DNA from: Candidatus Aminicenantota bacterium
GTDB taxonomy: Bacteria > Acidobacteriota > Aminicenantia > Aminicenantales > Saccharicenantaceae
Direction: 5' to 3'
DNA length: 64,000 nt
NCBI GenBank assembly: GCA_026393975.1
Contig: JAPKZD010000003.1
Location: 81,481-145,480 of the forward strand
How positions within the stretch are numbered: position 1 is the first letter of the stretch; every line of letters starts with the position of its first letter. This document shows, piece by piece, positions 51,817-59,307 of this stretch. The translations under genes were made by a program, and so were the position numbers. The notes under the pieces were generated by a model, which saw only the letters and a program-made list of their open reading frames with translations, was not told the origin of the DNA and searched no databases.

Positions 51817-53009
51817 CATCTCTCCGGATTTTCCAGGAAACGGACGAGGTCCCGGGTGAAGCGGGCCGCCTCGGCCCCGTCGATGATCCGGTGGTCGAAC
51901 GACAGGCACAGGGGGAGGGTCTTTTTGACGACCACGGCGCCGTTCTCGACGCGGGCCCTGTCGGCGATCTTCATGGTCGCCAGGATGGCCGCTTCGGGGT
52001 AGTTGATGATCGGCGTCGCGAAGTCGCCGCCGATGACGCCAACGTTGGTGATGGAAAACGTTCCGCCCTTGAGATCGGCCAGGTCCAGGGTCCGCTCCCG
52101 GGCGGCCTTGGCCAAGGCCTGGATCTCGGCGGCGATGTCCAGCACGGATTTCTGGTCGGCCATCTTGACGACGGGAACGATCAGGCCGTCCGGGACGTCG
52201 ACGGCGATGCCGATGTTGTAGTATTTTTTGACGACGATCTCTTCCTCCTCGTCGTCAAGGGTGGCGTTGAGGGTCGGGTGGAGCCTGAGGGCTTCGATCA
52301 GGGCTTTGACGATAAACGGCAGGTAGGTCAGCTTGATCCCGGCGGCTTCGGCCTCGGGCTTCATCTTCTCGCGGAGGGTGACGAGAGCTCCGGCGTCGGC
52401 CTCGTCGCAGTGCGTCACGTGGGCGGCCTTGTCCAGGGATTCCCGCATCTTCTTGGCCGTGGCCCGGCGGATGCCCCGCAGGGGGATCCGCTCGAGCGAC
52501 CCGAAGAGGTCGTATTTCGCCTTGATCTTGATCTCAGGTTTTTTTTCGGCCGGTTTCTCCTTGGCCGAGCGAACGTCCTCCTCCGTCACCCGGCTGCCCG
52601 GGCCCGTGCCGTGGATGGCGCCGATCTCGACCCCGAGCTCCCTGGCCAGGGCGCGGACCTTGGGCGTGGCCTGGACTTTGCCGGCTAGGACTGTGGCGCC
52701 CGCCGGGAGAACGGCCGGGCGCGCCGGGGCCGGTCCGGCCGGCGCGGCCTCGCCTTCGGGCACGGCTTCGCCTTTTTCACCGATGGTCACCAGGACCTGG
52801 CCGACCTTGACCAGGTCTTTTTCCTTGAAGTGGAGCTTGAGGACCGTCCCGGAGTAAGGCGAGGGCATTTCGACGACGGCCTTGTCGGTCTCGATCTCGG
52901 CCAGCGTCTGGTCGGACTTGACCTCGTCGCCCTCCTTGACCAGCCAGCGAACGACCTCGCCCTCGGTGATGCCCTCGCCGACGTCGGGGAAGCGGAATTG
53001 TCGGGCCAT
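51816..53009 (-). CDS. Dihydrolipoamide acyltransferase (E2) of a 2-oxoacid dehydrogenase
   Basis: A 397-residue E2 subunit forming the core of a pyruvate or branched-chain 2-oxoacid dehydrogenase. Order: one lipoyl domain with the lipoylated K43 in ETDKAVVEM, an alanine/proline linker, an E1/E3-binding domain (TPKVRALARELGVEIGAIHGTG) and the catalytic acyltransferase domain ending in SFDHRIIDGAEAARF, which has the HxxxDG site. Length is normal for a one-lipoyl E2. It lies one base after the E1-beta stop codon. No E3 gene is in the window. Confidence 0.95.
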   Translation of the reverse strand: MARQFRFPDVGEGITEGEVVRWLVKEGDEVKSDQTLAEIETDKAVVEMPSPYSGTVLKLHFKEKDLVKVGQVLVTIGEKGEAVPEGEAAPAGPAPARPAVLPAGATVLAGKVQATPKVRALARELGVEIGAIHGTGPGSRVTEEDVRSAKEKPAEKKPEIKIKAKYDLFGSLERIPLRGIRRATAKKMRESLDKAAHVTHCDEADAGALVTLREKMKPEAEAAGIKLTYLPFIVKALIEALRLHPTLNATLDDEEEEIVVKKYYNIGIAVDVPDGLIVPVVKMADQKSVLDIAAEIQALAKAARERTLDLADLKGGTFSITNVGVIGGDFATPIINYPEAAILATMKIADRARVENGAVVVKKTLPLCLSFDHRIIDGAEAARFTRDLVRFLENPER

Positions 53010-53010
53010 G

Positions 53011-53985
53011 TCAATACTCCATCAATCGCCGGATGGCCCGCAAGATGCGCTCCGGGCCGGGATAATAGAGGTCCTCGCTTTTCGGCAGGGGGACGGTGAT
53101 GTCCTGCCCGGTCACGCGGAGGACGGGAGCGTCGAGGCTGAGGAGAGCGGACTCGCCGATCGTGGCCGCGATCTCCGCCCCAAGCCCGCAGGTCTTCGGT
53201 GCTTCGTGGACGACAAGGGCCCGGCCCGTCTTCCGGACGGACGCGACGAACGTTTCCCTGTCCATGGGAGAGAGCGTGCGCAGGTCGACGATCTCCGCGC
53301 CGATACCCTCGGCTTGGGCCGCCGCGGCCGCCTGCCGCGCGACGGGAATCATGGCGCCCCAAGCGATGATGGTCAGGTCCTTTCCTTCACGTACCACCGC
53401 GGCCCGTCTCAACGGGACTTCGTAGGGCTCCTCGGGGACTTCCTGCTTTTCCGCCCGGTAGAGCTTGGTCGGTTCGAGGAAGATGACCGGGTCGTCGCTG
53501 CGGAGCGAAGCGATGAGGAGCCCTTTGGCGTCATAGGGGCTCGAGGGGACGACGACGGTCAGCCCCGGGATCTGGCAGAAGAGGGCTTCCGTGCTCTCGG
53601 AATGATGTTCGAGGGCCTTGACCCCGGCGCCGTAGGGCGTCCGGATCGTCAGGGGCACCGTGAACCGGCCCCGCGTTCTGTTTCGGAGGCGGGCGACATG
53701 GGAGACGATCTGGTTGAAGGCCGGGTAGATAAAACCCATGAACTGGACTTCGGGGACAGGCCGGAGGCCGAGGGCCGTCATCCCGATCGAGGCGCCGACG
53801 ATCGCCGATTCCGAGAGGGGAGTGTCCATGACCCTCTCGGGGCCGAACCGGTCGAAGAGGCCTTCCGTCGTCCGGAAGACGCCGCCGTCGCGGCCGACGT
53901 CCTGGCCGAGGACGATGATCCGGTCGTCCCTCTCCATCTCCTGGGCGAGGGCCTGGTTGATCGCCTGGACCATGGTCATGATCAT
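53011..53985 (-). CDS. 2-oxoacid (pyruvate) dehydrogenase E1 beta subunit
   Basis: A 324-residue subunit that, with E1 alpha, decarboxylates 2-oxoacids using thiamine diphosphate. The N-terminal VQAINQALAQEMERDDRIIVLGQDVGRDGGVF and DTPLSESAIVGASIGMTALG are standard for PdhB/BkdB, as is the transketolase C-terminal domain (DLRTLSPMDRETF). ATG 53985 is chosen for GGGAGGG six bases upstream and because it overlaps the E1-alpha stop by four bases. The frame is open far into the alpha gene, but that part is out-of-frame shadow. Confidence 0.95.
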   Translation of the reverse strand: MIMTMVQAINQALAQEMERDDRIIVLGQDVGRDGGVFRTTEGLFDRFGPERVMDTPLSESAIVGASIGMTALGLRPVPEVQFMGFIYPAFNQIVSHVARLRNRTRGRFTVPLTIRTPYGAGVKALEHHSESTEALFCQIPGLTVVVPSSPYDAKGLLIASLRSDDPVIFLEPTKLYRAEKQEVPEEPYEVPLRRAAVVREGKDLTIIAWGAMIPVARQAAAAAQAEGIGAEIVDLRTLSPMDRETFVASVRKTGRALVVHEAPKTCGLGAEIAATIGESALLSLDAPVLRVTGQDITVPLPKSEDLYYPGPERILRAIRRLMEY

Positions 53986-55061
53986 CGGCGTCCCTCCCCG
54001 AGGAAGGCTTTGAGTTCGGCGAGCTGAGCCTCGAGCTCCGGCGGCATCGCGGCGTAGGTGTAAGTGAAAAGGTCCTCCGGCGTCGCGGCCGGCCGGGCCT
54101 CGGCTTCGGCGACCGCCTTCTCCACGAATTCCGCCGCCGACTCCTGGACGGTTTTTTCGTAGGCCTCGTCCCAGAGGCCCTTCTTCCCGAGGTAGAGCCG
54201 AAAGCGGAGGATCGGGTCGCGCCGCTCCCACTCCTGGACCTCCTCTTTCGACCGGTACCGGGCGGCGTCGTCCGAGGTCGTATGGTCTCCCATGCGATAG
54301 GTGTAGGCCTCGATGAGCGTCGGCCCCTGACCGCTCCGGGCGTTGGCCAGGGCCTCGCGGGCCGCGGCGTAGACGGCCAGGACGTCGTTCCCGTCCACCT
54401 GGACGCCGGGGAAGCCATAGGCGACGGCTTTCTGGGCGATGGTCGCCGCGGCCGTCTGCCGCGCCCGCGGAACGGAGATGGCGAACTGGTTGTTCAGGCA
54501 GACGAAGACGTTGGGCGTCCGGAAGACGCCGGCGAAGTTCAGGCCTTCGTGGAAGTCGCCTTCCGAGGTCGCCCCGTCGCCGAACGTCGTCACAACGGCG
54601 ATCCGGAGTTTCCGGTACTTCGCAGCCAGGCCCGCCCCGACGGCCTGCGGGATCTGCGAGCCGACGGGGATGGCGATGGGGTAAATGTTCAGTCCATCGG
54701 GCGTCCTCAGGCCGGCTTCGTTCCCCATCCAGAGATGGTAGTAATCGGCCAGGGGATAGCCGAGAGTGATGTACATGCCGAGGTCGCGAAAGTAGGGGAA
54801 GAACCAGTCGTCCCGGCCCATGGCCGAGGCCAGACCGACCTGGCAGGCCTCGTGGCCGCGGCTCGGCGGGTAGGTGCCGAGGCGGCCCTGCCGCTGGAGC
54901 TTGAGGGCCTTGGCATCGGCGGTCCGGGTCCGGAGCATGCGCTCGTAGATCGCCCGGAGTTCGGCGTCGGGAAGACCCGGATCGAGGCCGGGCGCGGCTT
55001 CGCCCGTCTCGTCGAGGACCCGGAGCCTTTCCCCCTTGAGCGGATCGAACAGTTCGATCAT
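53982..55061 (-). CDS. 2-oxoacid (pyruvate) dehydrogenase E1 alpha subunit
   Basis: A 359-residue thiamine-diphosphate-binding subunit. The cofactor motif runs from GDGATSEGDFHEGLNFAG to LNNQFAIS, with the expected spacing. GMYITLGYPLADYYHLWMGNEAG and YRMGDHTTSDDAARYR match the E1-alpha of pyruvate and branched-chain complexes of the heterotetrameric type; YRMGDHTTSDD favours either, so the substrate is left open. A GGAGGG site precedes the ATG. It begins 49 bases after the thioredoxin-like gene, within the same strand cluster. Confidence 0.95.
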   Translation of the reverse strand: MIELFDPLKGERLRVLDETGEAAPGLDPGLPDAELRAIYERMLRTRTADAKALKLQRQGRLGTYPPSRGHEACQVGLASAMGRDDWFFPYFRDLGMYITLGYPLADYYHLWMGNEAGLRTPDGLNIYPIAIPVGSQIPQAVGAGLAAKYRKLRIAVVTTFGDGATSEGDFHEGLNFAGVFRTPNVFVCLNNQFAISVPRARQTAAATIAQKAVAYGFPGVQVDGNDVLAVYAAAREALANARSGQGPTLIEAYTYRMGDHTTSDDAARYRSKEEVQEWERRDPILRFRLYLGKKGLWDEAYEKTVQESAAEFVEKAVAEAEARPAATPEDLFTYTYAAMPPELEAQLAELKAFLGEGRR

Positions 55062-55110
55062 CGGTCACCCTCCCCGATGTGGGGCCGGCCGCCGGCCAGC
55101 CCGCCGTTTC

Positions 55111-55395
55111 TTAGGATTGCTTCAGCGCCCAATCCTTGAGCTTCTCGTAGTCCATCTCGCCGCAGACGGCGTCGCTCGCGTCGGGATTGAGGAACGTCGG
55201 AACCTTGAGCTGGCCGCCGCACTTGGCCGCGATGATGGGCCGGTACGACCTCATGAGGTCCGCGTTCTTTTCTTCGTGCCAGATTTCGCGCTTGTCGAAG
55301 AGGACGCCGGTCTCCTGCTCGAGCTTCTCGACGAGGGGCATCATTCTCTTGCAGTGGGGGCATTCCCGCCCGTGGAACATGAGTAGATTGGCCAT
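55111..55395 (-). CDS. Small thioredoxin-fold protein with CPHC active site
   Basis: A 94-residue protein of the thioredoxin/glutaredoxin fold. The active site is C12-P-H-C15, right after the first strand (ANLLMFHGREC), and KVPTF supplies the cis-proline loop. There is no signal peptide, so it is cytoplasmic. The CPHC pair is typical of oxidising or small glutaredoxin-like disulphide exchangers. ATG 55395 overlaps the stop of the preceding FTR-like gene by four bases, with AGGAGGAA just before. The obvious reading is that the upstream FTR-like protein reduces this thioredoxin. Confidence 0.9.
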   Translation of the reverse strand: MANLLMFHGRECPHCKRMMPLVEKLEQETGVLFDKREIWHEEKNADLMRSYRPIIAAKCGGQLKVPTFLNPDASDAVCGEMDYEKLKDWALKQS

Positions 55396-55826
55396 CATTT
55401 CCTCCTGATGAAGAGTCCGCACCAGCATTCGCCGTCAGGGAGGCCCTTGTAGGTATCGTGGATGAGGAAATTGCAGGGGCAGACGATCCTCAAATCCTCT
55501 TCCCAATCCTTGGTGCGCAGCCGGCAGGGGCAGTACTTGAGGCCGTGATTGCGCTCGTTCTCGAAGATGCCCTTGACGAGCAGGTCGACCTTCTCGCGGT
55601 CGGGGTTGACCTGGAACTCGTTGCCGGTCGTGAACCGCTCGATGGCCGCCCGGAACTCGTCCGCCGTCTGGGAGACGCCGGGCCCGCCTCCGAGGATCTT
55701 CCGGGCCTCCTCTGCCGAGATCTCGACGTAGGCGTCGAGGACCTTGCAGGTGGGGCAAAGCTCGGGCGGGGCGATGCCGAAGTGGATGTCATTGCAGACG
55801 AAACAGCGCCAAAAGCGTTTTTTCAT
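55395..55826 (-). CDS. Rubredoxin-like/ferredoxin-thioredoxin reductase catalytic-domain protein
   Basis: A 143-residue protein in two parts. Residues 5-30 form a rubredoxin-like knuckle pair, C8xxC11 and C24xxC27. Residues 45-143 match the catalytic beta chain of ferredoxin-thioredoxin reductase: C99-P-C101, C116-P-C118 and C134-W-C136 provide the 4Fe-4S ligands and the redox disulphide. Chloroplast FTR has the same CPC-CPC-CHC order with somewhat different spacing. The rubredoxin domain may replace ferredoxin as electron donor, but that is inference. It heads the operon with the CPHC thioredoxin, PDH genes and mnmA. ATG 55826 follows GGAGGG. Confidence 0.9.
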   Translation of the reverse strand: MKKRFWRCFVCNDIHFGIAPPELCPTCKVLDAYVEISAEEARKILGGGPGVSQTADEFRAAIERFTTGNEFQVNPDREKVDLLVKGIFENERNHGLKYCPCRLRTKDWEEDLRIVCPCNFLIHDTYKGLPDGECWCGLFIRRK

Positions 55827-55854
55827 CGTGGCCCTCCGCACGTCATTCTCGACT

Positions 55855-55883
55855 ATAATACTAGGAAATTAAACGGTAATCAA
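55855..55883 (-). promoter_or_regulatory. Promoter of the FTR-thioredoxin-PDH-mnmA operon
   Basis: TTGATT (55878-55883), 17-base spacer, TATTAT (55855-55860) on the minus strand. Predicted start near 55848, 22 bases before the ATG. The -35 overlaps the first arm of the neighbouring hairpin element. Confidence 0.55.
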
Positions 55884-55970
55884 CCCATTCGACTCCCCGG
55901 CCTGAAGCCCGGGGTACGCTCAGGGTTGATACTGAGCACCACCCACTTAAAAATACGGCGTGGGTGGTGT
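55879..55970. repeat. Intergenic hairpin element (REP/IS200-like ends)
   Basis: Two structures lie side by side. The first is nested: ATCAACCC/GGGTTGAT (55879-55930) encloses CCCCGG/CCGGGG with an 8-base loop (55895-55914). The second is a perfect 10-base stem CACCACCCAC/GTGGGTGGTG with a 13-base loop (55937-55969). No transposase is adjacent. A degenerate match to the first part occurs at 18716-18749. Confidence 0.7.
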
Positions 55971-56066
55971 CGAACGTATCAAATTAATGATGAGAACCAC
56001 GGCCGACGGAATGGCGCGCCCCGTGCTAGGATGCCTCGCAAACGGGAGCCTGCCCCCGAAGCCACC

Positions 56067-56951
56067 CTAGAAATTGATGACGATCGAGGTCGTCATGAAC
56101 GTGTCGAGCTTCTTTAGGGGGACCTGGACGAAGAGGTCGGTCGGCAGGCCGCCGAGATCGAAGAGAGCAAGGCTTTGGAGAGCGGGGACGTTGGTGTAGA
56201 TCATCCGCAGGCTTATCTTCAGGGCCAGGGACTTTGAAATGGAGGCCGACACCGAATTCGTCCAATCGAACCGCCAGTCTTTCATCCGCTTCAGGTTGTC
56301 GTCGAAGACGAACTGCGTCGAGACGGAGGAGTTGTCGAGGATCTTCTGGTCGGCGAGGACGCTGAACCGGAGACCGGCGAACGAGGCCATGTCCTGGCCC
56401 ACGTATTGTCTCACCGTATAGGTCATGGCCGCAGCGGTCCTGACCTGGGTCCGTGCTTTTTCGACCCAGGCGTAGCCGACGCCGGTGGTGAACATGACCC
56501 GATCGTCGACGCCGGCGAAGCGGTTGCGGTCCCAGCTCAGGCCGGCCTGCCCGGAGAGCTTTTTGGATATCCGGCGGTCGTACTGGCCGGCCAGGAGGTA
56601 GTTTTCGGAGACAAGGCGTTCGAACTTTTCCTCGATGATGGTGAAGTCGGTCTCTGTCCCCTGTGCGGTCCGGATCGTCATTGTGGAATTGCTCCTCAGG
56701 ATGTAGGACTTGAAAAGCAACGTGTCGTTCGTCCACTTCCGGGTGAAAGACGTGCCGAGGCTGAAAGCCGAAGTCGCCGTGTTGCCTCCCGTGACCACGA
56801 AGCTGAGTTCGGCCGTGGCCTTCCACGGGCCGAGGAGGCCCTTCTTGTTTTCCTCGCCGCGAACGAGGCCGGGCCAGATGGCGAGGACCGCCAGCAGGCC
56901 GAGCGCCGCCGCCGATTTAAAACGACATTTTCCAGTTCTGTCCATGTTCAT
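56067..56951 (-). CDS. DUF481 outer-membrane protein
   Basis: A 294-residue protein of the DUF481 (YdiY-like) family, predicted outer-membrane beta-barrels of unknown role. The signal peptide is around residues 8-32 (ALGLLAVLAIWPGLVRG). The mature part begins WKATAELSFVVTGGNTATSAFSLG, the family's typical opening, and continues with alternating beta strands ending in IVINF, a C-terminal aromatic suitable for barrel assembly. The start is uncertain: ATG 56951 is taken, with ATG 56945 and 56984 as alternatives, since no strong ribosome site distinguishes them. Confidence 0.85.
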   Translation of the reverse strand: MNMDRTGKCRFKSAAALGLLAVLAIWPGLVRGEENKKGLLGPWKATAELSFVVTGGNTATSAFSLGTSFTRKWTNDTLLFKSYILRSNSTMTIRTAQGTETDFTIIEEKFERLVSENYLLAGQYDRRISKKLSGQAGLSWDRNRFAGVDDRVMFTTGVGYAWVEKARTQVRTAAAMTYTVRQYVGQDMASFAGLRFSVLADQKILDNSSVSTQFVFDDNLKRMKDWRFDWTNSVSASISKSLALKISLRMIYTNVPALQSLALFDLGGLPTDLFVQVPLKKLDTFMTTSIVINF

Positions 56952-57012
56952 TACTTCAGATCGGCGAGTTGTCATGAGTTTCATAAAATACCCGTTAGCC
57001 GGAGGGCTGTCA

Positions 57013-57074
57013 ACAGCGGCCGGGGCGGGCGGGCCGCCGCGGTCCACTTCCGCCGCGAAAGCTCGGCCCTTGAC
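57013..57074. repeat. Palindromic repeat, copy C, internally deleted
   Basis: It shares ACAGCGGCCGGGG (57013-57025) with the left end of copy B, and GGTCCACTTCCGC plus GCTCGGCCCTTGAC with copies A and B. The central stem-loop and about 40 bases are missing. It lies between the ROK and DUF481 genes. Confidence 0.75.
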
Positions 57075-57095
57075 AGAAAGGAATAATAAAGAGCG

Positions 57096-57950
57096 CTATT
57101 TCGCCAAAGCGTCGTAATAGAGGGCCGCGGCGCCGAGGATGGCGATGTTCTCGGTCTCCGAGACATCGATCTTCAGCCGTTCCTTGGTGATGGAATAGGC
57201 GAAGGACTGGAACGCCTGCCACATGGCCGCCTGGAAGAACCGGAAGGACTTGCTGACCGACCCGCCGAGGACGATGACCTCCGGGTCGACGGCGTAGCAG
57301 ATGGCCTTGACCGCTTCTCCGAGATGGCCGCCGAACTCGGCGAAGATCCGGAGGGCGCGCGCGTCGTCCCGCTCTGCCCGCCCGGAGAGCTCGCGGCCGG
57401 AAACGCCGTGGACGCGCGCGAAGAACTGGCCGCTGGCGTAGGCTTCGAAATTCCGGTCGAGGTAGGGGAGCATGCCGAACTCTCCGGCCCCGCAATTGAT
57501 ACCGGAGTAGAGCCTGCCATTGGCGATGACCCCGGCCCCGAGCCCCGTCCCGAGGATCAAGCCGACGGCATGGTCGTAGGGTTTCGCCCTGCCGAAATAT
57601 TTCTCGCCTGCGGCGAAACAGTTGGCGTCGTTGTTGACGTAGGCGGGAAGACGGTAGCGCTCCTCGAGATGGGCCTTGAGGGGGACCTTTTTCCAGGAGC
57701 GGATGTTCTGGACGTCGTAAACGATCCCGGCCTTGAGGTCGATGACCGAGGGCACCCCGGCCCCGATCCCGGCCACGTCCGGCCTCATGATCGGGTCGAT
57801 GGCGCTGAAGACGTCCTCGAGGACGTCCTGTTCCGAACCCTGACTTCGGACGGCGACGGACCGGACGTCGGTGAGACGACCGCCCTCGACGACGCCGGCC
57901 CGGACGTTCGTCCCGCCGAGGTCGACGCCGATGACCGTGTCCGCGCTCAC
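57096..57950 (-). CDS. ROK-family sugar kinase
   Basis: A 284-residue cytoplasmic kinase of the ROK family, most likely acting on glucose or another hexose. The phosphate-binding motif GVDLGGTNVRAGVV is at the N-terminus, followed by NNDANCFAAGE, which has the catalytic aspartate, and ILGTGLGAGV. The zinc-binding CxCGxxGC motif of many ROK proteins is absent: the segment reads GAGEFGMLPYLDRNFEAYASG. The start is GTG 57950, overlapping the MFS stop by four bases, after AAGGAAG. Being coupled to a sugar MFS transporter, it probably phosphorylates the imported sugar. Confidence 0.9.
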   Translation of the reverse strand: MSADTVIGVDLGGTNVRAGVVEGGRLTDVRSVAVRSQGSEQDVLEDVFSAIDPIMRPDVAGIGAGVPSVIDLKAGIVYDVQNIRSWKKVPLKAHLEERYRLPAYVNNDANCFAAGEKYFGRAKPYDHAVGLILGTGLGAGVIANGRLYSGINCGAGEFGMLPYLDRNFEAYASGQFFARVHGVSGRELSGRAERDDARALRIFAEFGGHLGEAVKAICYAVDPEVIVLGGSVSKSFRFFQAAMWQAFQSFAYSITKERLKIDVSETENIAILGAAALYYDALAK

Positions 57951-59245
57951 GCCGCTTCCTTTTTCTTCCTCATGGCGATCGTCTCGTTGGCGATGAGCGG
58001 CCGGGCCCAGAGGCCGATGCTCAGGATGTAGCCGAGGGTGAGATAGAGGAAGAACATCCCCTGGCGGAGGCCGAATGCGTCCCCCAGGCGGCCGATGACG
58101 AGGGGCACGATCGCTCCGCCGATGATCCCGGTGCAGAGGATCCCGGAGAACGAGCCGTGGTGGCTCGAGACGGAGTTCAGGGCGAGCGAGAAGATGATCG
58201 GCCACATGACCGAGGCGGCGAAACCCATGAGCGGGAACATGATCAGGGCCAGCGGTCCCGGCCCGAACAGGGCCAGGCTGAGGAAGACGATGGCCGCGAC
58301 GGCGAACCCGACCAGGACCTTCCGGCTGTCGAAAAGCTTGAGCAAGACGAGGCCGAGGATGCCGCCGACGGTCATCAGGCCCCAGAAGAGGGAGACCTTG
58401 CTGGCCCCGACGGTTTGCGGGTCGATCTTGTGGTAGGTCACCAGGAACTGCGAGATCCAGTTGGCGACGCCCTGCTCCGTCCCGACGTAGGCGAAGATCC
58501 CCAGGAAGTAGAGGAGGACGACCTTGTTCTTGAAGAGCGCCTTGTGGGTGGCCCAGGCGCCGGCCCGTTCCTCCTCTTTCTTGATCACGAGCGGGAAACG
58601 GACGGCGGCCAGGACGGCGATCATCACAATGACCAGGACGGCGAACACCCAGTAGACGGCGACCCACGGCAGTTCGGGCGGCACGAGCTTCGACATGAGG
58701 CCGATGAGCGGCTTGCCCTCGCCGCCGGGCTGTCCCAGGTTCCGGACGAAATAGGTATAGATGTAGGGGCTGAGGAAGGAGGCGCCGCCGAAAAGGAGCT
58801 GGGCCATGACCGAATTGAAGGCGAAATGTTCTTCGCCGCCGGAAACGCGCAGGAGGGGGTTAATGGCCACTTGGAGAGCGGCCATGCCGGCCCCGATAAG
58901 GAACAGCGACAGGATGGCCGTCGAGTAGCGGGGAGAGAGGGAGAAAAGCATGGCCCCGCAGAAGGCCAGGACGAAGGCGGCGATCATGACCGGCTTCTCC
59001 CGGTATTTCTCGAGGAGCATGCCGGCCGGGATGGACATGAAACCGTAGGCGATGAAGAAAGCGAAAGGGAGGAGGGCGACGAGGGTCAGGCTGAGCTTGA
59101 AGCTCTTGATGATATCGGGGACGAGCGGCCCGATGATGTTGGTCAGGAGCGAGATGACGAAGAAGGTCAGGAAAATGAGGGCGACCATCCCGTAATGACG
59201 GGCGGGCGCGGCGTGAGACGCAGGAACGGACGTGTTATCGTTCAT
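57947..59245 (-). CDS. MFS sugar transporter, FucP-like
   Basis: A 432-residue inner-membrane symporter with 12 hydrophobic segments. The overall pattern (ALIFLTFFVISLLTNIIGPLVPDI, then FFIAYGFMSIPAGMLLEKY) resembles FHS-type carriers such as FucP and glucose/galactose GluP. GAGMAALQVAINPLLRV matches the family's helix 4 region with an asparagine at the substrate site. Its gene overlaps the ROK kinase gene, a classic sugar uptake plus phosphorylation pair. The cargo could be fucose or another hexose; the GH29 fucosidase is 36 kb away, so fucose is only a suggestion. Confidence 0.9.
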   Translation of the reverse strand: MNDNTSVPASHAAPARHYGMVALIFLTFFVISLLTNIIGPLVPDIIKSFKLSLTLVALLPFAFFIAYGFMSIPAGMLLEKYREKPVMIAAFVLAFCGAMLFSLSPRYSTAILSLFLIGAGMAALQVAINPLLRVSGGEEHFAFNSVMAQLLFGGASFLSPYIYTYFVRNLGQPGGEGKPLIGLMSKLVPPELPWVAVYWVFAVLVIVMIAVLAAVRFPLVIKKEEERAGAWATHKALFKNKVVLLYFLGIFAYVGTEQGVANWISQFLVTYHKIDPQTVGASKVSLFWGLMTVGGILGLVLLKLFDSRKVLVGFAVAAIVFLSLALFGPGPLALIMFPLMGFAASVMWPIIFSLALNSVSSHHGSFSGILCTGIIGGAIVPLVIGRLGDAFGLRQGMFFLYLTLGYILSIGLWARPLIANETIAMRKKKEAA

Positions 59246-59307
59246 GGGCAGGCACCGCCTTTCGGATTCATTTGTACACCAATTCGGGGCGAATGAAAAG
59301 ATTCGTC

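Noticed and set aside
57951-58667. Open frame upstream of the ROK kinase gene
   Set aside because: Same-strand shadow of the MFS gene; the ROK N-terminus begins at GTG 57950.
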